64,000 nucleotides of DNA from Leptospirillum sp. (lineage in GTDB: Bacteria > Nitrospirota > Leptospirillia > Leptospirillales > Leptospirillaceae): NCBI GenBank assembly GCA_027315205.1, contig DAHUYM010000001.1, forward strand, positions 248,001 through 312,000. The letters run 5' to 3'. The position numbers and the translations under genes are program-made. A model generated the notes under the pieces. It did not search any database and was not told the origin of the DNA. It saw only the letters and a list, made by a program, of their open reading frames with translations. Shown piece after piece: positions 51,775 through 59,395 of this stretch; within the stretch, counting starts at the first letter, position 1, and every line of letters starts with the position of its first letter.

Positions 51775-52936
51775 ACGCGTCCAACGCCTGGGACAACTCT
51801 TTGTGGGTCTTTCGGTAGGTTTCGAGGGGGATGCCCTTCTCCAGGGCTTCCCAGGCCTGCCTGATAGACTTTCCTCCGGCCTTCGCCCCTCCCGGATGGG
51901 CGCATACCCCCCCGCCGCAAAGATAGACGAAGTCAGGACCGAAGAGGCGTTGATGGACTTCCATCGTCCCGGCATGCATACCTCCGCCGACTGCGATCAG
52001 ACTCTTCCGGACCTTGCCCATCGGAATCCCGCATGCCGCATGAACAGAATCGAGATCTTTCCGGGTGGCTTTCAGCGTCCCCTGGAGCGCGGGATACAGG
52101 ACGATATCCGCACCCGCGAGCCTCATGAACTTGGCCCACGAGCCCACGGTCATCCCGTCCTTGTGCCACAGCCATCCGGACATCGCCATGTGCGCCATGA
52201 TCGGAGCCTTCTTGAGTCGCGCCAGTTCTTCGAGCATCGGAAAACCGGACGCCGCGGGGGAAAGCATGGCGATCTGGGATCCCAGCCTTGCCCCCTCGAC
52301 ATACCTCTCCCCCATCCTGGACGGCGTATCGACCGTGTGCATCATGACCCACTTCGGCTCTCCCGTTTCCTCTTCCGCCCGGCGTGCGACCTCCAGCGTC
52401 CTCTTGAGCCTCGCGACATACCGGTCGAACGGTTCCTGGAGGAGTTCGTCCGATTTCACCACGTCCATCCCGCCGATAAGGCTGTCGTAGGCGATCTTGG
52501 AGTATTCGTCAGGGGAAAGTCCCTGGGAGGGCTTGATGACCGTGATGAACAGGGGCCTCGACGGGCCGCCTCGCTTTTTCCGGATCCCGTCGATGCCGAA
52601 CTGGGGGCCGGGAAGCCGTTCGGCCATGGCCGCGGGGGGCACGAAATCCGTCAATTCGATGGATTTCAGGATGTTGAGACAGCTGATTTCTCCTGCGATC
52701 GAAAGCAGAAGGCCGTAGACGGACGTAATGTTCTGGCAGGGGACATCGATGGTGAGAACTGCCTTGTTCCTCGAGACCGACACGTCCTCGACCCGGGCTT
52801 CGAATCCTTGTGTCGACCGATTTTCGTAATCGGTTTTCTTGACGCCGAGACTCATTTCCCGGGCTACGAGTCCGGCCGCTTTCCTGATGTCGGACGACGT
52901 GATGGTATAGGTCGCGCGTATGACTTCGGTCGCCAT
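51758..52936 (-). CDS. RuBisCO-like protein (form IV)
   Basis: A 392-residue RuBisCO-fold protein. The catalytic lysine corresponding to K175 is in TVIKPSQGLS, where the second lysine (K177) is Ser; the carbamylated lysine and two metal-binding acids are kept in GGMDVVKSDE. No loop 6 GK(M/L)EGE motif exists; the corresponding region reads ALQGTLKATRKD. The phosphate-binding GGG of CGGGVCAHPGG is present. Hence a RuBisCO-like protein, possibly an enolase or isomerase in sulfur or thiomethyl metabolism. ATG 52936 is preceded by AGGAGA. Confidence 0.93.
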   Translation of the reverse strand: MATEVIRATYTITSSDIRKAAGLVAREMSLGVKKTDYENRSTQGFEARVEDVSVSRNKAVLTIDVPCQNITSVYGLLLSIAGEISCLNILKSIELTDFVPPAAMAERLPGPQFGIDGIRKKRGGPSRPLFITVIKPSQGLSPDEYSKIAYDSLIGGMDVVKSDELLQEPFDRYVARLKRTLEVARRAEEETGEPKWVMMHTVDTPSRMGERYVEGARLGSQIAMLSPAASGFPMLEELARLKKAPIMAHMAMSGWLWHKDGMTVGSWAKFMRLAGADIVLYPALQGTLKATRKDLDSVHAACGIPMGKVRKSLIAVGGGMHAGTMEVHQRLFGPDFVYLCGGGVCAHPGGAKAGGKSIRQAWEALEKGIPLETYRKTHKELSQALDAFKTYV

Positions 52937-53097
52937 GCTCTCTCCTTCGGTGTCCGGGATTCTGCCCGGGGGTTGAACGGTCGAAACCGTATCATGAACA
53001 ACACGGAGTCTCTTGCCAAGAGGAAACGACACGGGCGTTCTGTCCGTCGAATCCGGAGGACATGTGACACAGGTTCGGGAGGGGCTCGGAAGGCTGT

Positions 53098-54198
53098 CTA
53101 CGGGATGGGATTGGTGACGCAGATCTGATTTTTTCCCTGGTTCTTCGCCTGGTAGAGTGCGCTGTCCGCCACTTCCATCAGGTCGTCCATCTTCCGGATG
53201 CCGTCCATGTAGGTTCCCGTAAGGCCAAAACTGGCGGTGATCTCGACAGAACGGTTGCCGATGAAGACGGGGAGCTTTTCGATGTTGCTCCGTATCCGTT
53301 CGGCGACGTATTTCGCCTGCGAAATCTCTACCCCGGGCATGAGGACGATGAATTCGTCTCCGCCATACCGGGCGAAGAGATCGACGTTCCGGATCAGCGT
53401 ACGCGTCACACTCGAGATTTTCTTCAGGACTTCGTCCCCGGCGTTGTGCCCGTACGTGTCGTTGACGGCCTTGAAATTGTCGATGTCGAAAATCAGGAGC
53501 GAGATCACCGTATCCTTCAGGAAGGTCAGCTTGTGGTTCAACCCCCGCCGGTTCAGGATACCGGTCAAATGATCGTTGTTCGCTTCCCGGGTGACCTTCT
53601 TGTTGTGTTTCTGGATCAGCCCCATCTTGGATTCCATGCTTTTGACCAGGTTCTTTATGTGGTCCATCTGGGACTGAAGCTTGTTTGCCTCGTTTGAAAG
53701 CTTCTCCAGGGCGGAGTTGACCTCCGTCACAGAAAAATCCTTCCGGCCTCCTTCCGACCGGCCCTGGAACGAGGGAGCGGGGGACGGGGTCGTATGCATG
53801 GAGATCGGGGGTGGGGGAGATGGGCTCGTATGGAGGGTCCTTGGGGGAGGAGACGGGTTACTGAGAGGTTGGTGTATCTGGGTCCGTGCCAGATTTTCGA
53901 CACGGGACCGGACGATCTGGAGGAGATGGTCGATACGGGGCTGGACAGTCGGGGCAGGATCATCCGATTGCACCATATGCTTTAGGGAAAAAAGATGTTC
54001 CTTGAGGGTCGGATCTTCCTGGACTTCGGCAAGGGATACCGTGATGTCGAGTAGCTTACGAAAAAGTTCCTCCATGGACGGAAGTTCTTTTTCATAATAG
54101 AAACGGGAGAAGTTCTCCGGGGTCGGGGGAAGGCTCAGTTCAAGAAGTTTGACCAAGGCATTCCGGGCTCGCGTCTTGGGCTCTTCGGATGTGAACAT
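53098..54198 (-). CDS. diguanylate cyclase (GGDEF)
   Basis: A 366-residue cytosolic protein. The N-terminal part is helical with a proline-rich linker (about 110-150), followed by a coiled-coil helix and a GGDEF domain. The active site is ARYGGDEFIVL, and an I-site RxxD (RNVD) lies 5 residues upstream, so it should be a product-inhibited cyclase making c-di-GMP. The ATG at 54198 is preceded by GAGGAA; ATG 54243 is an alternative. No input domain was recognised. Confidence 0.9.
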   Translation of the reverse strand: MFTSEEPKTRARNALVKLLELSLPPTPENFSRFYYEKELPSMEELFRKLLDITVSLAEVQEDPTLKEHLFSLKHMVQSDDPAPTVQPRIDHLLQIVRSRVENLARTQIHQPLSNPSPPPRTLHTSPSPPPPISMHTTPSPAPSFQGRSEGGRKDFSVTEVNSALEKLSNEANKLQSQMDHIKNLVKSMESKMGLIQKHNKKVTREANNDHLTGILNRRGLNHKLTFLKDTVISLLIFDIDNFKAVNDTYGHNAGDEVLKKISSVTRTLIRNVDLFARYGGDEFIVLMPGVEISQAKYVAERIRSNIEKLPVFIGNRSVEITASFGLTGTYMDGIRKMDDLMEVADSALYQAKNQGKNQICVTNPIP

Positions 54199-54395
54199 CG
54201 ACCGGCGTTCCTCTTGCTGAGGGCGGTTTGAAAAGGAATCCATATCTTCGGACGTTCTCCCTGACGATTATACTTCCAAAAGACCTCATGATCATAGGGC
54301 ACGACGACGCTCAGGGAGCGCCAAGCGTACACTTTCACTTCAGACACGGCCTGTACCCAAATACAGGCTCCGGACCGGTATTTAAGGAAGCGTTG

Positions 54396-55016
54396 TCAGT
54401 TTTTCTTCGGGGATGGGGCTTCGAGATGCATACAAACCTGACCGGAGCTTCTCTCCCAGTGCCATCGGGAGTTCCGGACCAGGGCCACCCAGTGTATCCC
54501 CTTCGAAACGCGCGCCAGCATGGGATCAAGCTCTTCGTCGGGGAAGACTTCGGTCAGGCTGACAAGGAAGTCCGCCGACTCGATTCCGCCCCAATCGTTC
54601 CATGGCATGGTTTCGATGGAATAAAGAATCCTCTCGAGGATGAGAATGGCATGGGTACAGGCTTGGGGTATCAGCATGACGAACAGTCCGGGTTCGATCG
54701 TGGCCAGAAGATCGTCTCCCCGTTCCCTGGTGGCATTCTTCAGGAGCTTGCCGAGCTTCGCCCAGAAAAGCCGGGCATTGACCTCCTTCTTGCCCGACAT
54801 GCCGGGAATTCCGTCCACCCGGATGACACCCAGGGTGCAGGAAATTTTGCTTCGGGCCAACCGCGCCTGAACCCGCCGGAATTCCTCCGAGAAAAAAGCC
54901 AGGTTGTAAAGACCTGTCACTTCGTCCCTGATCGGGTCCTGGGGCCGGGAGGACGACTCCTTGGAATCTTTGAGGAGTGCCTCGATCTCTTCCTGGGAAA
55001 GAACGGAAAAATTCAT
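54396..55016 (-). CDS. degenerate GGDEF protein with FliM-like N-terminal peptide
   Basis: A 206-residue protein. The N terminus NFSVLSQEEIEALLKDS closely resembles the FliM N-terminal peptide (LSQxEIDALL) that binds phosphorylated CheY. Residues about 30-195 match the GGDEF fold, beginning RDEVTGLYNLAFF, but the GGDEF position reads EPGLFVML, so catalysis is not expected. It may be a receptor or scaffold tuned by a receiver protein. The 150-bp gap to the active cyclase suggests a pair. ATG 55016. Confidence 0.75.
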   Translation of the reverse strand: MNFSVLSQEEIEALLKDSKESSSRPQDPIRDEVTGLYNLAFFSEEFRRVQARLARSKISCTLGVIRVDGIPGMSGKKEVNARLFWAKLGKLLKNATRERGDDLLATIEPGLFVMLIPQACTHAILILERILYSIETMPWNDWGGIESADFLVSLTEVFPDEELDPMLARVSKGIHWVALVRNSRWHWERSSGQVCMHLEAPSPKKN

Positions 55017-55217
55017 CAATATCGCCCTTCATGTCCACGGACCGGAAGCTTCCGGTCCTCGCTTTAGGGTAGTCACACGTATTCGGGATGGGCCTTTGTT
55101 TCCTTTTCGATGGAACGACCGTTTCGGTTCATTCCGAACTTCAAACACGCAATTTCTGTTCCATCTTGAAGAATGTTTGCAGGGCTTGACCGTATTTTTC
55201 AACACCCCGAATTATGA

Positions 55218-55233
55218 TGTGATTTTCATCACA
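55218..55233. promoter_or_regulatory. CRP/FNR-family consensus site
   Basis: TGTGATTTTCATCACA is a perfect palindrome identical to the CRP pattern TGTGAT-N4-ATCACA. Confidence 0.55.
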
Positions 55234-55415
55234 ACTGTAAACAGAACTTTACAGATCGTGTATCTGACGTTAACCCGATTCACATCTTTACCATAGTATC
55301 CTACTCCCTGGCGATCCGGAACCGAATGGGCGACGATCCCCCTCACCAATCCCTTATATCCACTGTCCAGACCGTTGACAGTTTTCGAAACTCCCTATAT
55401 GATCCTTCAAGGTAC

Positions 55416-55430
55416 TGATACTCAGTATCA
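55416..55430. promoter_or_regulatory. 15-bp palindrome upstream of the lipoprotein operon
   Basis: TGATACT-C-AGTATCA is a perfect 7-bp inverted repeat around one base, 103 bp upstream of the lipoprotein ATG. It resembles iron-type (Fur-like) operators only loosely. Confidence 0.4.
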
Positions 55431-55532
55431 TTTAACCGGGTTGTCTTTTTAATAATCAACGCCAGACGTACATTAAAATTAAAGATGCGTTCAGGGACCT
55501 CGGGTCCCATACGTTCCACACGAAAGGGTTCG

Positions 55533-56144
55533 ATGCCCCATCGTTTCCGCCTGCCCACCAGCCTGGCTCCCGTCGCTTCGGGATTCCTGGGGCTCCTTCT
55601 GGGGATTCTTCTCGCCTCGTGCGCGACACCTGCACCGTCCGGAACGGGTCCCCTGATCTCCAGGGCCAATGCGGATCTTCGCGCCGGTAAATACAGAGAA
55701 TCCAAAAAGATTCTGGACGAACTCAGCCGTACCGACAAGGACGATCCAGCCGTCTGGAACAATCTTGCGACCCTGGAGTTCCGGGAACACCACTTCCAAA
55801 AAGCAATGGCCGATCTCGAACGCGGATTGACCTTCGACCCGGAAAATCCGGGACTCAGGCTCAACAAGGCCCGTCTCCTTCTCGCGATGGGAAAGAATCC
55901 GGAAGCCCGGGACCTGCTTCTTCAAATAGGGGAGAAAACCCCGTGGCCCCCGGGGTTTCGGATTTTGATGGCCATCGCCGACTGGCGCACGGGACATATG
56001 TCGTCCGCCCGGCTTCTCTTCCGGGAGATCCTGGTCGACCATCCGAACGATCCGCTGGCTGAAGCCTATCTTTCGAAGCCGACCGGAAGCATGTATACGA
56101 TCAATCCTCCGGAGACCTCCCTTGTCCCGAATTCGAAACCTTAG
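55533..56144 (+). CDS. TPR-containing lipoprotein
   Basis: A 203-residue protein with a signal peptide ending in the lipobox ILLASC (cysteine near residue 30), followed by two or three TPR-like repeats (for example WNNLATLEFREHHFQKAM). It should be anchored to the periplasmic face of a membrane. The ATG at 55533 follows AAGGG. It overlaps the next gene by 23 bp, so a lipoprotein, barrel and membrane protein are cotranscribed. Confidence 0.85.
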   Translation: MPHRFRLPTSLAPVASGFLGLLLGILLASCATPAPSGTGPLISRANADLRAGKYRESKKILDELSRTDKDDPAVWNNLATLEFREHHFQKAMADLERGLTFDPENPGLRLNKARLLLAMGKNPEARDLLLQIGEKTPWPPGFRILMAIADWRTGHMSSARLLFREILVDHPNDPLAEAYLSKPTGSMYTINPPETSLVPNSKP

Positions 56145-57228
56145 TCTTCTCCTTGTCTCCCTGGGATTCCTCCTGACGGCCGGGACAGTCTGGGGGGCGG
56201 ACCCCGTACCGGCTTCCCCGCCCGAGCTGAAATCGTTCCCTCCCGCAGCGCTTTCGCCACAAGATCGGGAAGAGGACCAAAACCAGGACCTGGTTCCCGA
56301 CCTAGAACCCATCGAACCCGCCTACCTTCCCTGGGGCCCGAACACCAGCGGTCCGTTCTTCACCGGTACGGCCGAAGTGGAGCCGGTGGGTTCCTTTTTC
56401 CTCGAACCCTACTGGTACGACTTCCTCCAGCCTTCTCTCGGCACCTCGATTCTTTCCATGCCCCAGCGCATCTCCGTCGGCGTGATCAAGAACTGGGAGT
56501 TCGACGCCAGTGTTCCGATCGTAGTCAATCAGGCCACGTCGCCGACCGCCCCCGCCGGGCAGTCGGTCCAGAACCTTGGCGTCGGTGACACGCTCCTCTG
56601 GATCAAGCGCCAGATCTCCGACGACGGAAATGTCTTTTCCTTCTGGAGCCTTCCGGCGATGTCCTTCGACCTTCAGTTCACCCTTCCGACCGGGCATTAC
56701 CTGAACCTCGACCCGAACCAGTACACGACAGACCAGACCGGCGGCGGAACCTTCGACGAAGCCTTCTACCTGATCCTCCGAAAACATTTCCGTCCGTTCA
56801 TGTTCTACCTACAGCTCGGGGACATTATCGAAAATCCGACTTCCGTCGGCCCGGGATATACGATGAACAACCAGACGGCCGTCACGACACAGGCCCAGAA
56901 AATCGTAAACGGCAACATCTTCTATTACGCCGGAGCCCTGGAGCACGTTCTCTCCGATACATGGGGGGCGGGCTATCTCATCGAATTCTTCGGAGAGAGC
57001 CAGGTCGGGCAGAGCCTCTTGTTCGGCGCCGCCAACACCCCCGCCTGGAGTTTCTTCTGGGCGGCACCCGAGCTCGAGATCTCATATCCCTACGAGGGGA
57101 GCGTCACTGTCACCTGGGGCGTGGGAATGGCCTTCCCCGTCTACTCCTCCAACTATCCGCAGACTTACACCCCCATGGGGACCATCACCGTTTACTACAA
57201 CGGGCCCTTCGGCTACCGGGGAGAATGA
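56122..57228 (+). CDS. outer-membrane beta-barrel protein
   Basis: A 368-residue protein with a cleavable signal peptide (LLLVSLGFLLTAGTVWG, cleavage near ADPVP), a proline-rich N-terminal segment and many aromatic-ended amphipathic strands, typical of an outer-membrane barrel. A resemblance to transporter-type channels of the phenol MetA-like class is possible but not certain. TTG start at 56122, within the lipoprotein gene. Confidence 0.7.
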   Translation: MSRIRNLSLLLVSLGFLLTAGTVWGADPVPASPPELKSFPPAALSPQDREEDQNQDLVPDLEPIEPAYLPWGPNTSGPFFTGTAEVEPVGSFFLEPYWYDFLQPSLGTSILSMPQRISVGVIKNWEFDASVPIVVNQATSPTAPAGQSVQNLGVGDTLLWIKRQISDDGNVFSFWSLPAMSFDLQFTLPTGHYLNLDPNQYTTDQTGGGTFDEAFYLILRKHFRPFMFYLQLGDIIENPTSVGPGYTMNNQTAVTTQAQKIVNGNIFYYAGALEHVLSDTWGAGYLIEFFGESQVGQSLLFGAANTPAWSFFWAAPELEISYPYEGSVTVTWGVGMAFPVYSSNYPQTYTPMGTITVYYNGPFGYRGE

Positions 57229-57256
57229 AGGAGCACATCTTGAAAGGACCCTTCCA

Positions 57257-58303
57257 TTGAAAAACGGATTGGGGCTTGTCATGCCCTTCTTATGGGCATC
57301 GGTGATTCTGGGAAGCCTGGCGTTTTCCATCCACCTCTACCGCCAGACGTATCGCGCGGGAACGGTCTTTACACCCGCCGTGCCGAGGATGCAGAGACCG
57401 TTCGATTTTAAGGCGGACAAGAAAGACCTGGGCGCTTTTACGGGTCCGGTCCTCCTCCTGTCCGTCAAAAAGGAAAGAAACGCCCTTTGGAGCACGCGAT
57501 ACTGGAACCCGGGATCGGTCGTTCTTGAAGTGCCGGTCCAGGTGACATCCTGCGGTATCTGCGTCCGGTTGGCCCTCTGGGATGCGGGACAATATTCGGT
57601 GGATCTTTCCGATCCCGGCACGGGACGGGTTGTGTCAAGGTCCTCCCTGAAGGTCGTCGTTCCTCTTTCCGTCTATAGAAACGACGTTTTGCTCCTTGGC
57701 GCGATCCTGGCATTGTCGTTCCTGTCGGGACGACTCGCCTCCGGGACCCTGTTCCAAATCCTCCCCCAGGCCTTCCAGAACCGGAAAAAATACGGGATTT
57801 TCTTGGCCGGGCTGGTTTTTTTCGCCCTGGGCCTGATTCTGCTTCCCTATCCCGAAACGGCCCCCCCCAGGGGGCACACGATTTCACATTCCCCCGGCCC
57901 GACCTTCGAATCCGAAGGCCGCCCGGACGCCGTTCCGGCTTTTCTCGGAACCAATGTTGGACAAGGAGGATCCGGCGGAGTTCTCCGGATTTGGCACCAC
58001 ATGGACAACTGGACCGAGTTCGGTCGGACACTGACCCTTTTCGAAGGGCCGGTCGGCCCTCTATCGCCCCGGAACGCATTCTTTCTGCCACCGGACGACG
58101 GCCGGTATTTCTTGACGTTCTGGCATTCGGCCTATCCTGGCCTCTCGTTCGAAGAGGAAAACGGGCTTTTCCGCGCCCACCCCGTTTCTCCCCCGTTTCC
58201 CGCGGGGATCTACCTGGGTCTGGCGCTCCTGTCTTTCGCCGGTTTTTCGAGGGGGGCCCTTCCCCCCGCAGGGAAAGTGTCCAGACGATCGAATCGTCCT
58301 TGA
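57257..58303 (+). CDS. membrane protein of unknown function
   Basis: A 348-residue protein with an N-terminal helix (about 7-27), two central helices (about 138-155 and 176-193) and a C-terminal helix (about 319-337), framing two soluble, probably periplasmic domains. Cysteines appear in VTSCGICVRL. No family was recognised. ATG at 57257, 28 bp after the barrel gene, so it is likely in the same operon. Confidence 0.7.
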   Translation: MKNGLGLVMPFLWASVILGSLAFSIHLYRQTYRAGTVFTPAVPRMQRPFDFKADKKDLGAFTGPVLLLSVKKERNALWSTRYWNPGSVVLEVPVQVTSCGICVRLALWDAGQYSVDLSDPGTGRVVSRSSLKVVVPLSVYRNDVLLLGAILALSFLSGRLASGTLFQILPQAFQNRKKYGIFLAGLVFFALGLILLPYPETAPPRGHTISHSPGPTFESEGRPDAVPAFLGTNVGQGGSGGVLRIWHHMDNWTEFGRTLTLFEGPVGPLSPRNAFFLPPDDGRYFLTFWHSAYPGLSFEEENGLFRAHPVSPPFPAGIYLGLALLSFAGFSRGALPPAGKVSRRSNRP

Positions 58304-58328
58304 CATATCGATCGAAGGGGCCTATTTT
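58300..58328 (+). promoter_or_regulatory. near-consensus promoter before the structured leader
   Basis: TTGACA (58300-58305), 17-bp spacer, TATTTT (58323-58328), overlapping the end of the membrane-protein gene. Confidence 0.65.
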
Positions 58329-58333
58329 TGTCA

Positions 58334-58358
58334 ACGCATTTCCCTCCCGGAAATGCGT
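58334..58358 (+). other. 5' stem-loop of the predicted transcript
   Basis: ACGCATTTCC and GGAAATGCGT form a perfect 10-bp stem around CTCCC, at or just after the predicted transcription start. Confidence 0.55.
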
Positions 58359-58425
58359 CCGGAACCTTTAGGACAAACCGGAAGACTTTTTCGGGTCTTC
58401 ACCACACTGATTGCGAAGGAGAAGC

Positions 58426-58533
58426 ATGGACGGCAATTCGCCCCTGCCCCCCAGACACGAGGGATTTGGAAAAGGTCCCCGGTGCCGGGAGGATCGTCGG
58501 CAGGTTCGTATCGCCGCCCGTCCGCCTTTGTAA
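58426..58533 (+). CDS. 35-codon leader ORF
   Basis: ATG at 58426 follows GAAGGAG; the 35-residue product is rich in Pro, Arg and Gly, with no known homologue. It lies between the 5' stem-loop and the sequestering hairpin and may act as a leader peptide rather than a functional protein. Confidence 0.4.
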   Translation: MDGNSPLPPRHEGFGKGPRCREDRRQVRIAARPPL

Positions 58534-58541
58534 CTGCGCCG

Positions 58542-58586
58542 GTTCCTTTCCGAATCCCGTCTTGTTCGCGTTTTTCGGAAAGGAAC
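58542..58586 (+). promoter_or_regulatory. stem that hides a ribosome-binding site
   Basis: GTTCCTTTCCG (58542-58552) and CGGAAAGGAAC (58576-58586) form a perfect 11-bp stem with a 23-nt loop. The 3' arm contains AAAGGA, the ribosome site for the ATG at 58593, so the stem could switch translation. Confidence 0.5.
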
Positions 58587-58592
58587 AGCACC

Positions 58593-58688
58593 ATGCGTCA
58601 CTTCAATTGGAAATGGATCGGAAGAACATTGGCAGGGGTCTTTTCTCTCCTGGACGGTCCGGGAGTACGGGGAAGGCTCCTTCTGTAA
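58593..58688 (+). CDS. 31-codon ORF controlled by the hairpin
   Basis: ATG at 58593, stop at 58686-58688. The 31-residue product starts RHFNWKWIGRTLAGVFSLL, basic and amphipathic. Its ribosome site lies within the 3' arm of the preceding stem. No family was recognised; whether it is translated is open. Confidence 0.4.
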   Translation: MRHFNWKWIGRTLAGVFSLLDGPGVRGRLLL

Positions 58689-58689
58689 T

Positions 58690-58738
58690 GAAAACCCGCC
58701 TACGACGGCCGGTCCTGGCCGGCCGGTCGTCCCGGCGG
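58690..58738 (-). terminator. hairpin terminator after the VOC gene
   Basis: On the minus strand CCCGCC and GGCGGG enclose a nested CCGGCC-rich stem, followed by TTTTCATT. It overlaps the end of the VOC gene and also the end of the short-ORF transcript, so it may stop both. Confidence 0.5.
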
Positions 58739-59122
58739 GAGGTCGAACGTCGTGATCTCTATCCAGTTTCCGTCCGGATCGAAGAAATAGATCGACAGGC
58801 TGATCCCGTGGTCGTCGTACGTGTACGGGATGCCCCGCGAACGGATCTCTCCCAAGGCTTCGTCGAAATCCTCGATGGCGATATTGAAAGCCAGATGGCG
58901 GTCGGGATCCCGGTCCTTTTTCTCCCAGCCTTCGTTGGGCGGGGTGTTGGGGGGGTAGATCAGGGCGACGCAGGTATCTTCCCCGGCGCACAGCATGGCC
59001 GGATAATCGCCCCATTCCTTTTCGTAACGGCGTTCGAGCCCCAGCACGTCCTGGTACCACTGAACCGATCGTTTGATATCGGTGACAGGAATCGCGACAT
59101 GGTCGAGCCGACGAATCTTCAT
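58700..59122 (-). CDS. VOC-family (glyoxalase-like) protein
   Basis: A 140-residue metal-dependent VOC protein. The N-terminal strand RLDHVAIPVTDIKRSVQWY, central RHLAFNIAIEDFDEAL and C-terminal FFDPDGNWIEIT match the glyoxalase/bleomycin-resistance fold with metal residues His and Glu. Function within the family cannot be decided. ATG at 59122 follows GGAAAGGAAG. Confidence 0.85.
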   Translation of the reverse strand: MKIRRLDHVAIPVTDIKRSVQWYQDVLGLERRYEKEWGDYPAMLCAGEDTCVALIYPPNTPPNEGWEKKDRDPDRHLAFNIAIEDFDEALGEIRSRGIPYTYDDHGISLSIYFFDPDGNWIEITTFDLPPGRPAGQDRPS

Positions 59123-59205
59123 TCTTCCTTTCCCCTCTCCTCCCGTTAAAAAGGCCCCGGTCAAGTCTTGGACCCCTTCCTATCGTACCATCCGCAAAGG
59201 TCCGA

Positions 59206-59235
59206 TTGACAATCCCCCGGACGAATTCTTAAAAT
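59206..59235 (+). promoter_or_regulatory. promoter of the CdhB/PorE-like gene
   Basis: TTGACA (59206-59211), 18-bp spacer, TAAAAT (59230-59235). It leaves an untranslated leader of about 150 nt, including a hairpin CCGATT-GAA-AATCGG at 59268-59282. Confidence 0.6.
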
Positions 59236-59395
59236 AAGGGTTCCTCGGATTGTAGAAGACCTTCACACCGATTGAAAATCGGAACGATAAACACGCTCGG
59301 TCTCCCGGTATCCACGGGGTGGAAGGGTTGACCACAGATCGGCTTTCCTCTGGGCTGAGGACCGAAATATCCCACGTTATTTTTAAGGAGAGACA

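Larger units (their letters stand above)
55017..55532. other. 516-bp divergent intergenic region
   Basis: No gene is seen. It separates the degenerate GGDEF gene (-) and the TPR lipoprotein (+). It holds a consensus CRP-type palindrome (55218-55233) and a second palindrome (55416-55430), and is AT-rich around 55380-55480, where promoters are likely. Confidence 0.6.

Noticed and set aside
51758-52936. Functional RuBisCO large subunit
   Set aside because: No loop 6 GK(M/L)EGE motif, K177 replaced, no small subunit and no phosphoribulokinase in the window.
51803-53128. 441-codon plus-strand frame opposite the RuBisCO-like gene
   Set aside because: Complementary shadow of a clearly identified gene.
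58331-58688. Longer coding frames (87-230 codons) in the leader region
   Set aside because: They overlap the VOC gene or promoter in other frames and have no ribosome site or motif; only the two short ORFs have placed ribosome sites.
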